Below, in pieces: positions 1 through 9,154 of a stretch of DNA of 64,000 nucleotides (positions are counted from its first letter, which is position 1; every line of letters begins with the position of its first letter). The notes under the pieces were generated by a model. The model worked only from the letters and a program-made list of their open reading frames with translations. It was not told where the DNA came from and did not search any database. Source of the DNA: Mesostigma viride (taxonomy: Eukaryota; Streptophyta; Mesostigmatophyceae; Mesostigmatales; Mesostigmataceae); contig RPFO01000050.1 in the NCBI GenBank assembly GCA_009746045.1, positions 1,816,868 to 1,880,867 on the forward strand, given 5' to 3'. The position numbers were made by a program, and so were the translations under genes.

Positions 1-696
1 GTACTCGCACTCCTCCTCGTGCGCCGCCATCATGTTGCTTGGGATGATCGTAAAGCAGCCGGGGTGTTCGCAGGCCCTGTACTGCGTCCTCGACGCCAGG
101 CTGTTGAGCTGTGGGTTGGGGACGAACAGCTGCCCAGACGAGCTCAGCGGCTTGCGGCACTGCGGGCACTGGTTTCTGAACGTGAAGCTTGGTAGTGGCA
201 CAGGTGTCCGCAGATGATGAATGGAGCATGCGTGCGCGGGCTCGTTCTCCACATGAGAGTGGACATACTTGTCTCTCTCCTCCGCGCAAATGGCGCATTC
301 GATCTTGCTCAAGTCCAGGACGAGCTTCGCCACCTTGAAAGTGTTCTCCAGATAGGGAAACACGTTGTTTCTTGTGTCGAAGTCCCCGTGATTATCGTGC
401 ACGGGCACAGGCTTGTTAGCCCTGTGAAGCTGCCGTTGTTCAGCGGTCAGTTCTGCATGCACGGGTGTGTAGGGGCAAGAAAACATAACAAGAAATGAGT
501 ACCAAAAGGCGGAAACAACAAGAAAAAGCGTTTTTGGGTGCAAAAAAACAAAGGCTTGTCACAAACCTGCTTCTCCAGTAGCCGTGTTCCTCGCGGCACG
601 TCGCTTTCCCCTGCCACTTCCACTGCCACTGCCACTAGCTCCAGTAACACCACGGCCAAAGTTGTAGCTAGCTGCGTATCTGGGGCGGGAAGCCAT
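1..696 (-). CDS. RING-like zinc-finger protein, two exons, runs off the left edge
   Basis: The start codon is at 696-694 and exon 1 spans 567-696. Exon 1 encodes a basic Gly/Ser-rich N terminus (GASGSGSGSGRGKRR). A GT-AG intron of 114 bp (453-566) joins in phase to exon 2 (1-452), which reads on past the window edge. Exon 2 holds a Cys pair (CAIC), a Cys/His stretch (HACSIHH) and a second pair (NQCPQCRKP), which is the spacing of a RING or related cross-brace finger, then another Cys/His stretch (CEHPGC). RING fingers usually act as E3 ubiquitin ligases; that role is inferred. A neighbouring frame over positions 190-215 reads IICGHLCHY, which looks more RING-like than the spliced frame, so a pair of compensating indels is possible. 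A TATAAAG box lies about 75 bp upstream. The gene is divergent from the zinc-finger gene at 1646. Confidence 0.6.
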
Positions 697-769
697 ATCC
701 AGTGAGAGAGTTTTGGTGTGCTGAGCTGATGTGAGGTGAGCGAGTGGCGAGGAGACGAGGAAGTCTGGT

Positions 770-776
770 CTTTATA
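770..776 (-). promoter_or_regulatory. TATA box of the leftmost minus-strand gene
   Basis: TATAAAG on the minus strand, about 75 bp before the start codon at 696. The divergent gene has the same spacing (TATAAAT, 80 bp from its ATG), which supports both starts. Confidence 0.55.
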
Positions 777-893
777 CCTGCGCAGGCCTTGGTTGACGAG
801 ACGGTCCCGTGGCTGCCAGGCTATCTACGTGGTCTTGCACGGGCAATCTGGCTACGTGGAAGCGCGTTCGTCGTTTATGCGCCAAAACCTTAT

Positions 894-1559
894 CCACGGG
901 ACGCGTTTTTTTACGTTACAAATCCCGTGGCAGCATAACGGTCAGAAATATCCGTCCACGGGGATTAAGGATTTTCGGTTTTGAGCCCCGTGGCAGAGTA
1001 ACTGTCGGATATTTCTGCCACGGGGAAAGATTTTTTACGTTACAAATCCCGTGGCAATAACGGTCAGAAATATCCGTCCACGGGGAAAAAAAAGGATTCG
1101 GAGCCCCGTGGCAGAGTAACTGTCGGATATTTCTGCCACGGGGAAAGATTTTTTACGTTACAAATCCCGTGGCAAAATAACGCTCGAAAATATCCGTCCA
1201 CGGGGACAGAAAAAAAAACCGATTCGGCCCCGTGGCAAAGTAACTGTCGGATATTTTTGCCACGGGAAAAGATTTTTACGTTACAAATCCCGTGGCAAAA
1301 TAACGCTCGAAAATATCCGTCCACGGGGACAGAAAAAAATCCGATTCCGGTCCCGCGGCAAAGTAACTGTCGGATATTTTTGCCACGGGGAAAGATTTTT
1401 TACGTTACAAATCCCGTGGCAAAATAACGCTCAAAATGTATGGCCACGGGAAATTTTTCCTCGTAACCGTCATACCGTTTCCCGTTACAAACCTCGTGGC
1501 TCGCCACGAGCCGTCGATCTGCTGAATTCTTCTAGACCACGGGAATTGCAGCCCCGTGG
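894..1559. repeat. Array of CCCGTGG/CCACGGG elements in a divergent promoter region
   Basis: About twenty copies of CCCGTGG or its complement CCACGGG alternate every 25-35 bp. They sit inside imperfect tandem units of about 120 bp containing GTAACTGTCGGATATTT and TTTACGTTACAAATCCCG. Neighbouring copies face each other, so each pair can form a small stem. The array fills the space between two divergently transcribed zinc-finger genes and ends just before a TATA box. The same heptamer recurs upstream of the gene at 3394 and around 9740-9960. A transcription-factor site array is the simplest reading; no binding factor can be named. Confidence 0.7.
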
Positions 1560-1560
1560 G

Positions 1561-1567
1561 TATAAAT
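1561..1567 (+). promoter_or_regulatory. TATA box of the zinc-finger gene at 1646
   Basis: TATAAAT directly after the last CCCGTGG element and 80 bp before the ATG. It rules out the longer in-frame start near 1556, which would place the TATA box inside the coding region. Confidence 0.6.
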
Positions 1568-1645
1568 GCAGGACTTGCACCACCTCGCCTCGCATCCCAC
1601 TCGCATCCACCCAGCTCTCTCAGCAACCAAAACCAACCAGCTCCA

Positions 1646-2910
1646 ATGGCTACCTCCTCCGCCATCTCTGCTCCTCGCCAGCGTGGGCCGCACAGTGCTC
1701 CCAAAGTCAAGAAAACTCGCCACTTCAACATTCTTTTCCACCCAGTCACCGGCGAGCATGCATGCGAAGTCCACCTTCCTGAGGCTTCTCGCAGCGTTTT
1801 GAACGACATGATGGATCACTACGAGACGAGCAACATCATGATGAACAAGAAGCGCATTCGCTGCGTCGGCTGCGACAAGATGAGGTCTCTCAAGCACTTC
1901 TGCGAGTTTGACGAGGATTACAAGATGCGCAACAATCACAGCTTTTCCCCCTGCGACGGCCATTTCTGCGACTCGTGCGAGTACCTTCAGCAGAACAACA
2001 TGCTGAAGAGCATCCCCACGAAGGACTGCGCCAAGTGCAAGAAGCCGACTCGTGTGGATCTCCTCAAGATCGACTGCAACGGCAAGGCTGAGAACTGCAT
2101 CAGCTGCTGGGACCCCGCATTCGAGCAGTTCGCGTTCGAGCACGAGCGGACGAAGAAGAGGTTCCCCGAGCTGCTCAAGATCTACCCGGATATGGAGGAC
2201 ACCGCCGAGTTCATCAAGTGGCCCACTCCAGGCACCTACACCGTCTCTGAGCCGAACTTCGCTCTCACCGGCCCCACCGACCCTGGCAAGGTCAACGTCA
2301 AGGTCGAGGAGCGCGACCAGCCCTTTCTTCGCGGTGGCTACAAGAGGAAGCAGGAGGACACAAACGACTACCTGAGGTCTTGCGGGCTGTTCAACGACGC
2401 CATCAAGAAGCCCAAGGTCGACATCGAGAACTTCAAGAGCGACTTCACCAAGGAGATCTCCAGGATCAAGTGGGAGTGCGAGAAGCGCAACTATGTCTCC
2501 CACCTCAGCTTCGTCTCTTTCACGCTGTCCGAGTCCAACCTCACAGCACCGTCACTCCCGGCACCAAGGAGTTCGAGCATCTGAAGAACAAGTTCTGCGG
2601 CGTCAAGGCTGCCAGCAAGCAGATGGGCTGCAACCACCAGTTGGACGTGCCCTCCAAGACCTGCAAGGTGTGCAACAAGAAGGCGCACTACCTCTTCACC
2701 GCCAACGGCCACAGCATCGACAACGACGTCGTCTGCAGCGAGTGCGTCCTCGACACTCTGCGGGAGGCTGGCACCAAGAGTGTCTCCTGCCCCATCTGCG
2801 AGGGCAAGGACTCCAAGCACGACCTGTGCTTCCCGTTTTTCCGCTACGACTCCGCAGAGTCCTGCTATGCAGCTGTCATGAACCAACTGGCCGCCCCGCG
2901 TGCCCTGTAA
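1646..2910 (+). CDS. Protein with two RING-like Cys clusters, one frameshift
   Basis: The ATG at 1646 follows a TATA box. The first frame runs to 2584; the true continuation lies one base out of phase (HSTVTPGTKEFEHL onward) and ends at 2910. The switch lies near 2545-2560. The joined protein would be about 420 residues. Module 1 (residues about 70-135) has CVGC, CDGHFCDSC and CAKC; module 2 near the C terminus has CKVC, NGH, CSEC and CPIC. Both have cross-brace zinc-finger spacing. A basic KRKQ stretch lies between them. A role in ubiquitin transfer or nucleic-acid binding is inference only. No slippery heptamer is visible at the break, so it is either an assembly indel or a disabling mutation. 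The neighbour at 1-696 has a similar Cys-rich layout. Confidence 0.6.
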
Positions 2911-3393
2911 ATAGTTCAGAGAATCTCTCTAGTCCCGTGGACTTGTGTACAATTAAAGAGTAATTATATTTTTAATGAAAACAATTCACACGAACATCAT
3001 GTCTTATTTTCCATGCTTGCAATCAAAGTAAAATTAACAATTGCACACGTCCCAAGTGTCCAAATTTAATAATACTTAGCCGTTGAGACTTGGCAAAAAT
3101 TTGAATTTAGCGCGGTTTTAGATTTATACTTCTGGCGCCGTCACCACGGGAAATGGCACGTGCCACGTGGCAGAATCCCGTGGACGTGCACCGGTCCGTA
3201 CTCGCGCCGCGCCGTTCCGTATTTGCGCCGCGCTTATCCACAGGACGCGCGCGTCGCGCTCGCGCCGCGCTTATCCACAGGGCGCGGACCAATCCCGTGG
3301 CAGATGTGGATATCCCTTCGTCTATTAAGTCGCGAGACGCAACAACTCTCGCAGCTATCCTCCTCTCCATCCACCACTACCACGAAAACAGCT
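2911..3393 (+). promoter_or_regulatory. Intergenic region with 3' end of one gene and promoter of the next
   Basis: The AT-rich first part (AATTAAAGAG, ATTTTTAATGAAAA) is probably the 3' end of the upstream gene. From 3075 there is ACTTAGCCGTT followed by GACTTGGCAAAAATT, a pair that recurs before the gene at 5460. Then come CCACGGG/CCCGTGG elements (about 3145, 3175, 3294), a pair of CGCGCTTATCCACAG repeats (about 3230 and 3265) and a TATTAAG box near 3320, about 70 bp before the next ATG. Confidence 0.45.
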
Positions 3394-4113
3394 ATGGCTG
3401 ACTCCGCAAAACCAGCTATGGCTGCCACCTTCGACAGCCTGCCTGCAGAAATCGTGCACCGCCTCGTGGAGCTCTCGTGGCCCAAACTGTGTGGAATCAA
3501 CAAGGCCACGCAGGTCCAGTTTGAGAAGGTGAAAGAGGAAAAGACGATCGAAGCCACTGAGCTGCTGAATGCCATTGAGAAGGAGATTCAGATGCGCTCC
3601 CGCAGACGCCGAAGGAACCCTGGCGAGCTGCGCCACATGACTTCATGCGATCTCAAGATGTGCAAGCGGTTGCTGATTGGCAAGAAGCCCTATATCTTTC
3701 TCCGTCAAGCGAAGAGGTGGGTCGCCGAGGCTCACTGCTACAGGAAGCATCTGGCGTGCCTTGCCCAGAATGTGTTTGACAAGATGTTCTGGGCTGTCAT
3801 CGTCTTCGGACACGACGCTGACCTTGTCGCTCACGAGTACATCAAGTCCGTGCCGGATCTCGAGAAGGAACGCACGGCAGAAGAGCACGGGCTCGAGCTC
3901 ATCAATCGCATGAAGGAGGCGGTGCGCAAGGCCCTCGAGACAAGCGTGGCTCCTCACCACCGCCCCCCCCGGATGCAGAAGATGGAGGAACTGTGCAATT
4001 GGGAGTTAGACGTGTGGAAGAACCAACTGGCCAATGGCTATGTCAGCTGCAGGGAGTGCAGCCTTTTGAAGCCAAGCCATGAACGGAAGAAGGCGCATGC
4101 GATGTACAAATAA
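3394..4113 (+). CDS. F-box-like basic protein
   Basis: 239 residues from the ATG at 3394, chosen because a TATA-like TATTAAG lies about 70 bp upstream; the open frame extends to 3160 but that part overlaps promoter elements. Near the N terminus, FDSLPAEIVHRLVELSWP resembles the start of an F-box, the motif that binds SKP1 in SCF ubiquitin ligases. A basic run (RSRRRRRNP) follows, then a mostly helical middle. The C terminus has a single CREC pair and is Lys/His-rich. An AATAAA lies at 4174. Function in ubiquitination is inferred from the short motif alone. Together with two RING-like neighbours it suggests a ubiquitin theme in this cluster. Confidence 0.5.
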   Translation: MADSAKPAMAATFDSLPAEIVHRLVELSWPKLCGINKATQVQFEKVKEEKTIEATELLNAIEKEIQMRSRRRRRNPGELRHMTSCDLKMCKRLLIGKKPYIFLRQAKRWVAEAHCYRKHLACLAQNVFDKMFWAVIVFGHDADLVAHEYIKSVPDLEKERTAEEHGLELINRMKEAVRKALETSVAPHHRPPRMQKMEELCNWELDVWKNQLANGYVSCRECSLLKPSHERKKAHAMYK

Positions 4114-4249
4114 GTACTTCCACTCCTACATTGAGAAAAGGAGTGTTGAAATGATTACTGTATTTAATTTTCTAATAAAAGTGTTTACGTAAACAAAGAG
4201 TCCTCACATCTCATGCATTATAAATAGGCCAATTAACAAATGCAATAGG

Positions 4250-5064
4250 AGTTAGGTTAAATAGTGCCGGAACCTTTTTGCCGCCTCAGTGAGGCAAATC
4301 GGGCCGGAACACTATTTTGCCCAGAATAACCACTTCCGAGCACCCAAGTTCATTCGGCTCAGGCGGCAAAAAGGTTCCGGCACTATTTAACCTAACTAAA
4401 ACCTGGCCTCGTGGAGGGTGGGTTGAATATGAGACATCCGCCTAGGCCACTGAGCACGCACCACTAAATGCGCCGGAGCTGTCCGGATTCGAACCCCTGA
4501 CCTCCAAGGTGCACGGGTTTTAGTTACGTTAAATAGTGCCGGAACCTTTTGCCGCCTGAGGCAAATCGGTCCGTCACACTATTTTGCCCGGAATAACCAC
4601 TTCCGAGCACCCAAGTTAATTCGGCCGAATTAACTTGGGTGCTCGGAAGTGGTTATTCCGGGCAAAATAGTGTGACGGACCGATTTGCCTCAGGCGGCAA
4701 AAGGTTCCGGCACTATTTAACGTAACTAAAACCTGTGCACCTTGGAGGTCAGGGGTTCGAATCCTCACTGAGGCAGCTCCGGCGCATTTAGTGGTGCGTG
4801 CTCAGCGGCCTAGGCGGATGTCTCGGGCTCTTCGTCCCCCTCCACGAGGCCAGGTTTTAGTTACGTTAAATAGTGCCGGAACCTTTTGCCGCCTGAGGCA
4901 AATCGGTCCGTCACACTATTTTGCCCGGAATAACCACTTCCGAGCACCCAAGTTAATTCGGCCGAATTAACTTGGGTGCTCGGAAGTGGTTATTCCGGGC
5001 AAAATAGTGTGACGGACCGATTTGCCTCAGGCGGCAAAAGGTTCCGGCACTATTTAACGTAACT
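4250..5064. mobile_element. Non-autonomous element with palindromic terminal repeats, family 1
   Basis: Bounded by a 5-bp target duplication ATAGG (4245-4249 and 5065-5069). The ends are AGTTAGG...CGTAACT. Layout: a shortened palindrome (4250-4397), spacer S (4398-4521), a 206-bp perfect palindrome (4522-4727, centre CGGCCG), spacer S' (4728-4858, an inverted relative of S) and a second 206-bp palindrome (4859-5064). The spacers contain a tRNA 3'-half-like segment (GGTTCGAATCC T-loop with a CTGAGGC acceptor-like end, about 4735-4776) and TGGCCTCGTGG, close to a pol III A box. No protein is encoded. A second member sits at 30428-31219 and a relative with a different palindrome at 22553-23212. 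Confidence 0.75.
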
Positions 5065-5459
5065 ATAGGTACGTAGCATATACTAAGCATACAAAACAGG
5101 GTGCAAGTGACAGAATTCAAAAAGACTTAGCCGTTTAGGAGCTACACTTACTAGCACGGCCCCTTAGTGCCCAGGACTTGGTGAAAATTCGGGACTTTGC
5201 ACAGAAACACGCCTAACGCCGCGCCGGTACTGCGTACGACAGAAGTAAGGGCGTATGACACGGTGCTCGGGACTTGTGCAAATTTAATTACTGACAAAGT
5301 ACGCGCACTTGACCAATGCTAATTACTGTCAAAGTACCCACGGAGCGGTGCTAGGCACTGGGCCAATTGGCCCTTGCACAATGCATGCTCGGCCCCTAGC
5401 CGCAATGCAAAGGAATTTATTAAGAATGGGTGGGATGAATCCACCCTCCATAGCCAAGG
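5065..5459 (+). promoter_or_regulatory. Upstream region of the chromo-like gene
   Basis: No gene is seen. It contains ACTTAGCCGTT and GACTTGG..AAAATT as before the gene at 3394, a direct repeat TAATTACTG(A/T)CAAAGTAC at about 5287 and 5322, and TATTAAG near 5418, about 40 bp before the ATG. Confidence 0.35.
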
Positions 5460-6371
5460 ATGAAAGACAATCTTGCTCAGCTCGTTAATAGAGCGTCTTA
5501 CGAGACGGTTCTCACGCTTTTGGGCAAGCGCCTCGATGACGAATTTAGGGCAAAAGAAAAGCAGGCGAACGAAGTGCAGAGGAGTGATAGGGTGGAGGCA
5601 TGGAACCAGAAACGTGCCAGGGGTTCTCAGAATCAGGGCGACGACAAGGGAAAAGAAGAAACGTGCGACCCTTTTGACGTGTCCCGTATCCTCGACGCCA
5701 AGATGGTGAACAAGACAGTCTTTCTCCTTGTAGACTGGTTTTACACGGATGAGGATCACGAGGAAGCCAACCGTTTGGGGAAGCCGCTCAAGCAGAACGA
5801 CTGGCTGCCTATCTCCAACTTCGAGCCAGGATGCGATGAGCTCGTCCACAAATTCGCCAACAATTTCATTGGGACGCACAGCAAGGACGTTTCCAAGAAA
5901 TTCCACACCAACCACGTCGCTGTCAGGTCGGCATGGCATGCGGTCCTCAAGAAGAAGCTGGGCCAGGAGTCTAACGAAGCCAGGGAACGTTCTCACGAGC
6001 CCGAACCCAAGCGCGCCAAGACCGAGGATCGAACCCCTCCAACCTTTCCCAGCAACCTGCGTGAGAAGCCCCCGGCCAACCCAGGTCCTTTTCAGGATCC
6101 CCATCAGGCTGCGATGGCCATCGGCATGAAGCTCAAGGCTAGCGAGAGGAAGCAGCAAGAGATCATGGCCGAGCTGGAAGCACTCCGTGCCGAGAAGGAG
6201 GCGTGGCAGGCCTCTGTGAAGCGAGCCATCGAGGTTGTCGACGACGACGATGCAATCCCGTTGGACGATGATCCCAAGGACGATGATCCTAAGGACGTGG
6301 ATGCCAAGGATGGGCACAATGATGATGATGAGGAGGAGCAGGAGGATAATGACGAGGGAAATGCACACTAG
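5460..6371 (+). CDS. Chromodomain-like protein with acidic tail
   Basis: 303 residues. Residues about 75-135 (VSRILDAKMVNKTVFLLVDW ... NDWLPISNFEPG ... ELVHKFANNF) follow the chromodomain pattern: an Ile-rich first strand, V-x-W second strand, a W-P-x-x-N-x-x-x-G third strand and a C-terminal helix. Chromodomains bind methyl-lysine or other histone features; the aromatic cage cannot be judged here. A helical segment with AVRSAWHAVLKKK follows, then a basic Pro-rich stretch with PKRAKTE (possible nuclear signal), a short coiled coil (about 220-265) and a strongly acidic Asp/Glu tail. The gene at 8582 shares the same layout. AATAAA lies about 105 bp after the stop (near 6477). Confidence 0.5.
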   Translation: MKDNLAQLVNRASYETVLTLLGKRLDDEFRAKEKQANEVQRSDRVEAWNQKRARGSQNQGDDKGKEETCDPFDVSRILDAKMVNKTVFLLVDWFYTDEDHEEANRLGKPLKQNDWLPISNFEPGCDELVHKFANNFIGTHSKDVSKKFHTNHVAVRSAWHAVLKKKLGQESNEARERSHEPEPKRAKTEDRTPPTFPSNLREKPPANPGPFQDPHQAAMAIGMKLKASERKQQEIMAELEALRAEKEAWQASVKRAIEVVDDDDAIPLDDDPKDDDPKDVDAKDGHNDDDEEEQEDNDEGNAH

Positions 6372-6540
6372 ACAGCTATGGTAGTGTGGCAGCACCAGCA
6401 CAGCCATGCTGGCTTTTTCTTGGTGGTGGCAGCACCAATACACGTGACAGAGTCCATTCATGCAATATAATCTGGAATAAAGAATTGTTTCATTAATAAA
6501 TATCATTACATGTGTTTATTTCCATGCTTTACCACGAGGA

Positions 6541-7688
6541 ATGCCATGTTATTGTGCATGCCTGTCAGCCCTCCAAAAGGGGGTCACTTTAGGTTTTTGT
6601 AGGGTCGCGTTCACCTACTCCCCGCCGCCTACCGTCACCCTCGCGACTTCGGCCGGGGCAACACCGTCCGCGAGCCCAGTCGGCGTGACGGCTACCTTCA
6701 GCCGGTCAGTCACTGGTTTTGCGCTCGGGGACATCGTCGTTACCAACGGGACGGCGTCCAACTTGGTGCAGGTAAACGCGGCGTTTTACACGTTCGACGT
6801 GTCAGGAACCTCGAACACACTGACGACCGTCAGCGTGGGTGCCAACGCGGCGACAGACTCCGTGTCGGGCCATGGGAACTCGGCGTCTAACCCGCTTACT
6901 TTTACGTATACGCCAGTTTACAACCCCGCAACAGACCCCAATTTGTTCGCGTGGTACGATCCGTCCGACAGCGCCACGGTGTTCAGCAACACCACTGGCA
7001 CAACCCAGCAAAACACGACAGGTGGGAACGTGATGCGAGTGAACGACAAGGGGCCGAACGGGTACCACGTGACGCAGGCCACTTCCTCCAAGTGTCCTAC
7101 GCTGGACACGACGGAACTAAACTCGAAACAATCCCTCCGCTTTATCAACTCGCGGTCTGGCTTGTTAGAGTCCGTGAACAATTTCTGGAATGCGATCGGG
7201 GCAAGTGCGAGTGTTTTTCTAGTCGCAAAACAACTAACGACTGCAACGTATCCACAATTAGGGGTGCTACGGGTATCCGAGGATATATGCTTGGATCGTC
7301 GAACGGCGATTGTTACCTCATGTCTTATCAGTCAGAGAACATGATCGTTCTCCTCTTTACTCCCGGTGCTATACGCGACACCGTGAGCACCAGGGCTCAG
7401 TTCTTTGATAATAATACACACGTTCTGGCGCTTTCATGCAACAGCAGTACAAACGCCTTTCTCACCCGCTTCGACGGACGAGCTGGCTATGACAGAGTGG
7501 GATCGGATCCTATACTTGGTTCAGGGAATCTTTCTATTGGAGGAGACTCGTCCAACACGAGTCGCGCTTTTGATGGGTGGATTGGCGAGATCCTTATCTA
7601 CAACACCGCCAAAACGTCAGCGGAGCTTGAGCTGATACGCGGCTACCTCGCAGCCAAGTGGGGGGCACCGTTAACTCCTCCAGCGTAG
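6541..7688 (+). CDS. LamG-like lectin-fold protein with bacterial Ig-like domain, one frameshift
   Basis: The first frame runs from 6541 to 7344; the continuation is one base out of phase and ends at 7688. The switch falls in a G run at about 7261-7264, where one added G would join the two parts, giving about 380 residues. Residues about 25-110 (VTLATSAG, TFSRSVTGFALGDIVVTNG) match the Big_12-type bacterial Ig-like domain. From about 135 onward (LFAWYDPSDSATVFSN, VNDKGPNGYHVTQA, FDGWIGEILIYNTAKTSAE) it is a concanavalin A/LamG-type jelly roll. Such proteins are extracellular or on virion surfaces and bind glycans. No clear signal peptide is seen. The next gene starts only 38 bp downstream. 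The start is uncertain; coding looks convincing from about 6625. Confidence 0.65.
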
Positions 7689-7726
7689 GCCTCTATAACT
7701 AAATATCTATCCATATCATGTAAGCA

Positions 7727-8239
7727 ATGGACTATCCAAATTATTACCAGATAGTACTTGACAGCGAGGCTTCATCGAGTGACAGTGACGTTGACAATGC
7801 GGCATTTCGTTTTAAAATTAAACCAGATCCAAGTGCTCCCATCATTGACGGGGATTGGAGAGGCGGGCTTCACTTTGCGTCCATTGCAGGAATCGAAAGC
7901 ACCCCCCCTCACGTGCTCATTGGCTTGGTATCCCCCAGTTTCTTGGGTGGTGAGCACAATTTGGACCAGGGGGTTGTGTTGGGATCAGAAATATGCAAAA
8001 AAGCAACAGCAACAACGACCACTTTCGACTATTCTTTGATCAATGATCACGCATATTTCAATTTGAGGAATCCACATCTCTTTAGGAACGGGGGCATTCT
8101 GGAGATAAGGTTGGCCCACATAGATAGGGACGTAGGAGACACGGAATATCAAAACGTTGCTGCATACGATTCTTTCGTCTGCGTGTTACAATTTGAGAGG
8201 GTGCGAGGTTTTAATAAATGCAAATGTCATGGCAAGTAA
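7727..8239 (+). CDS. Unknown beta-rich protein, possibly virion-like
   Basis: 170 residues from ATG 7727, preceded by an AT-rich TATAACTAAATAT stretch. It opens with YPNYYQIVLDSEASSS and then alternates short hydrophobic strands (FRFKIKPDP, WRGGLHFASIAGI, HVLIGLVSPSF, ILEIRLAHIDRDV, FVCVLQFERV). An initial tyrosine-rich strand, an early W-x-x-G-L strand and a terminal F-x-C-V-L-Q-F-E strand remind me of small capsid or base proteins in polinton-like viruses and virophages. That likeness comes from pattern memory and is weak. AATAAA overlaps the 3' end (8213). It lies 38 bp after the lectin-fold gene in the same direction, as if co-expressed. Confidence 0.5.
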   Translation: MDYPNYYQIVLDSEASSSDSDVDNAAFRFKIKPDPSAPIIDGDWRGGLHFASIAGIESTPPHVLIGLVSPSFLGGEHNLDQGVVLGSEICKKATATTTTFDYSLINDHAYFNLRNPHLFRNGGILEIRLAHIDRDVGDTEYQNVAAYDSFVCVLQFERVRGFNKCKCHGK

Positions 8240-8432
8240 TTTCTGCGCATCATATATGGGTGGTTGCTTCGGAAAATTCACTCTCGTGGACACTCTAGAA
8301 TCTTCGTTCAGGCGCTTGACAAGTGACCCAGTTGATTACTCGCACGCTTACGAGTCTTTTTACCTAAATTCACGTCCCAGAACTCGCCACGTGGTAGAGG
8401 CCACCTTAGACTTGCATCGCTCCGAAATTTAG
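8229..8432 (+). CDS. Small open frame overlapping the previous gene
   Basis: 67 residues from ATG 8229, overlapping the previous stop by 11 bp in another frame. It begins MASNFCASYMGGCFGK and ends RSEI. There are no motifs and no visible promoter. The compact overlap fits viral-style packing, but coding status is unproven. Confidence 0.25.
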   Translation: MASNFCASYMGGCFGKFTLVDTLESSFRRLTSDPVDYSHAYESFYLNSRPRTRHVVEATLDLHRSEI

Positions 8433-8581
8433 CCAAGTTCGACACTTGTACAAGTCCAGCCACCTTCGCGTCCTGTCCAGGCCGTGCCAGCAGACGTAAC
8501 GGACCTTGGCACATTGTGCACAAATAGGCAAAATCACGTGCAAGTCACGCATCTCACGTTGCAAGCTCTCTGCCGGTAGCC

Positions 8582-9154
8582 ATGGCTTCCCGAAACGCAG
8601 GGCCTTGCGAGAAAGCGCTGGCAATGCTTGGAAAAATCCTCGATGGTCTCGAGGACGGCCAGACAAAGATATCTGACCAGCTCGCACACCTGACGCACAA
8701 GGTCTCCCTTCTTTCCGGAAACGAAGGTGCTGTTGGAGGCACCGGACCTACCTGCGAGGTCTTCAAGATTCACGACGCCGGATATGACGATGTCGACCGC
8801 AAGACGCCAAAAATTTGCGTCGAGTGGGTCTACGAGAAGAATGCGGCAAAGCCGAGGAAGGTCGAGGACCGCTGCGAGTGGATTCGCCTCGACCAAGCCG
8901 ACGGGTGCGTTAAGATGGTTGACGATTTCCTCAATGGCTTCTCCAAGTCCAAGCGCCAGCCAGGCATTTCCCCCATTGCGCTCTACAGGGCATGGGAGGA
9001 GGTAAAGAAGGGTTTCGAGGACGCAAAGACCGCCACTTCCAATGGCAGGAAGAGGAGCCGCGAGGGAGCGTCAAGCTCCCACGGCCATGGCGACAAGAAG
9101 AACTCCGCCTCGTACGTGAAGAGCCTGACTGGACACTCCAAGGACAAGGAGTAG
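8582..9154 (+). CDS. Second chromo-like protein, related to the gene at 5460
   Basis: 190 residues from ATG 8582. After an N-terminal helical stretch with heptad-like Leu spacing (residues 10-45), residues about 60-150 read CEVFKIHDAG, ICVEWVYEKN, CEWIRLDQADGCVKMVDDFL and IALYRAWEEVKK. They align position by position with the gene at 5460 (VSRILDAK, VDWFYTDE, DWLPISNFEPGCDELVHKF, AVRSAWHAVLKKK). The tail is basic and Ser/His-rich with GRKRSRE, a possible nuclear signal. The order of chromo-like core, AW helix and charged tail is the same in both, so they are probably paralogues. The acidic tail of the other gene is missing here. Confidence 0.5.
   Translation: MASRNAGPCEKALAMLGKILDGLEDGQTKISDQLAHLTHKVSLLSGNEGAVGGTGPTCEVFKIHDAGYDDVDRKTPKICVEWVYEKNAAKPRKVEDRCEWIRLDQADGCVKMVDDFLNGFSKSKRQPGISPIALYRAWEEVKKGFEDAKTATSNGRKRSREGASSSHGHGDKKNSASYVKSLTGHSKDKE

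Noticed and set aside
32-498. Plus-strand frames at the left edge
   Set aside because: They lie opposite the spliced minus-strand RING-like gene, which has a TATA box, phased intron and Cys motifs.
4735-4776. Possible tRNA gene in the palindromic element
   Set aside because: Only a 3' half with T-arm and acceptor-like end is convincing; no proper D-arm, and the anticodon loop lacks the universal T. Kept as tRNA-like module only.
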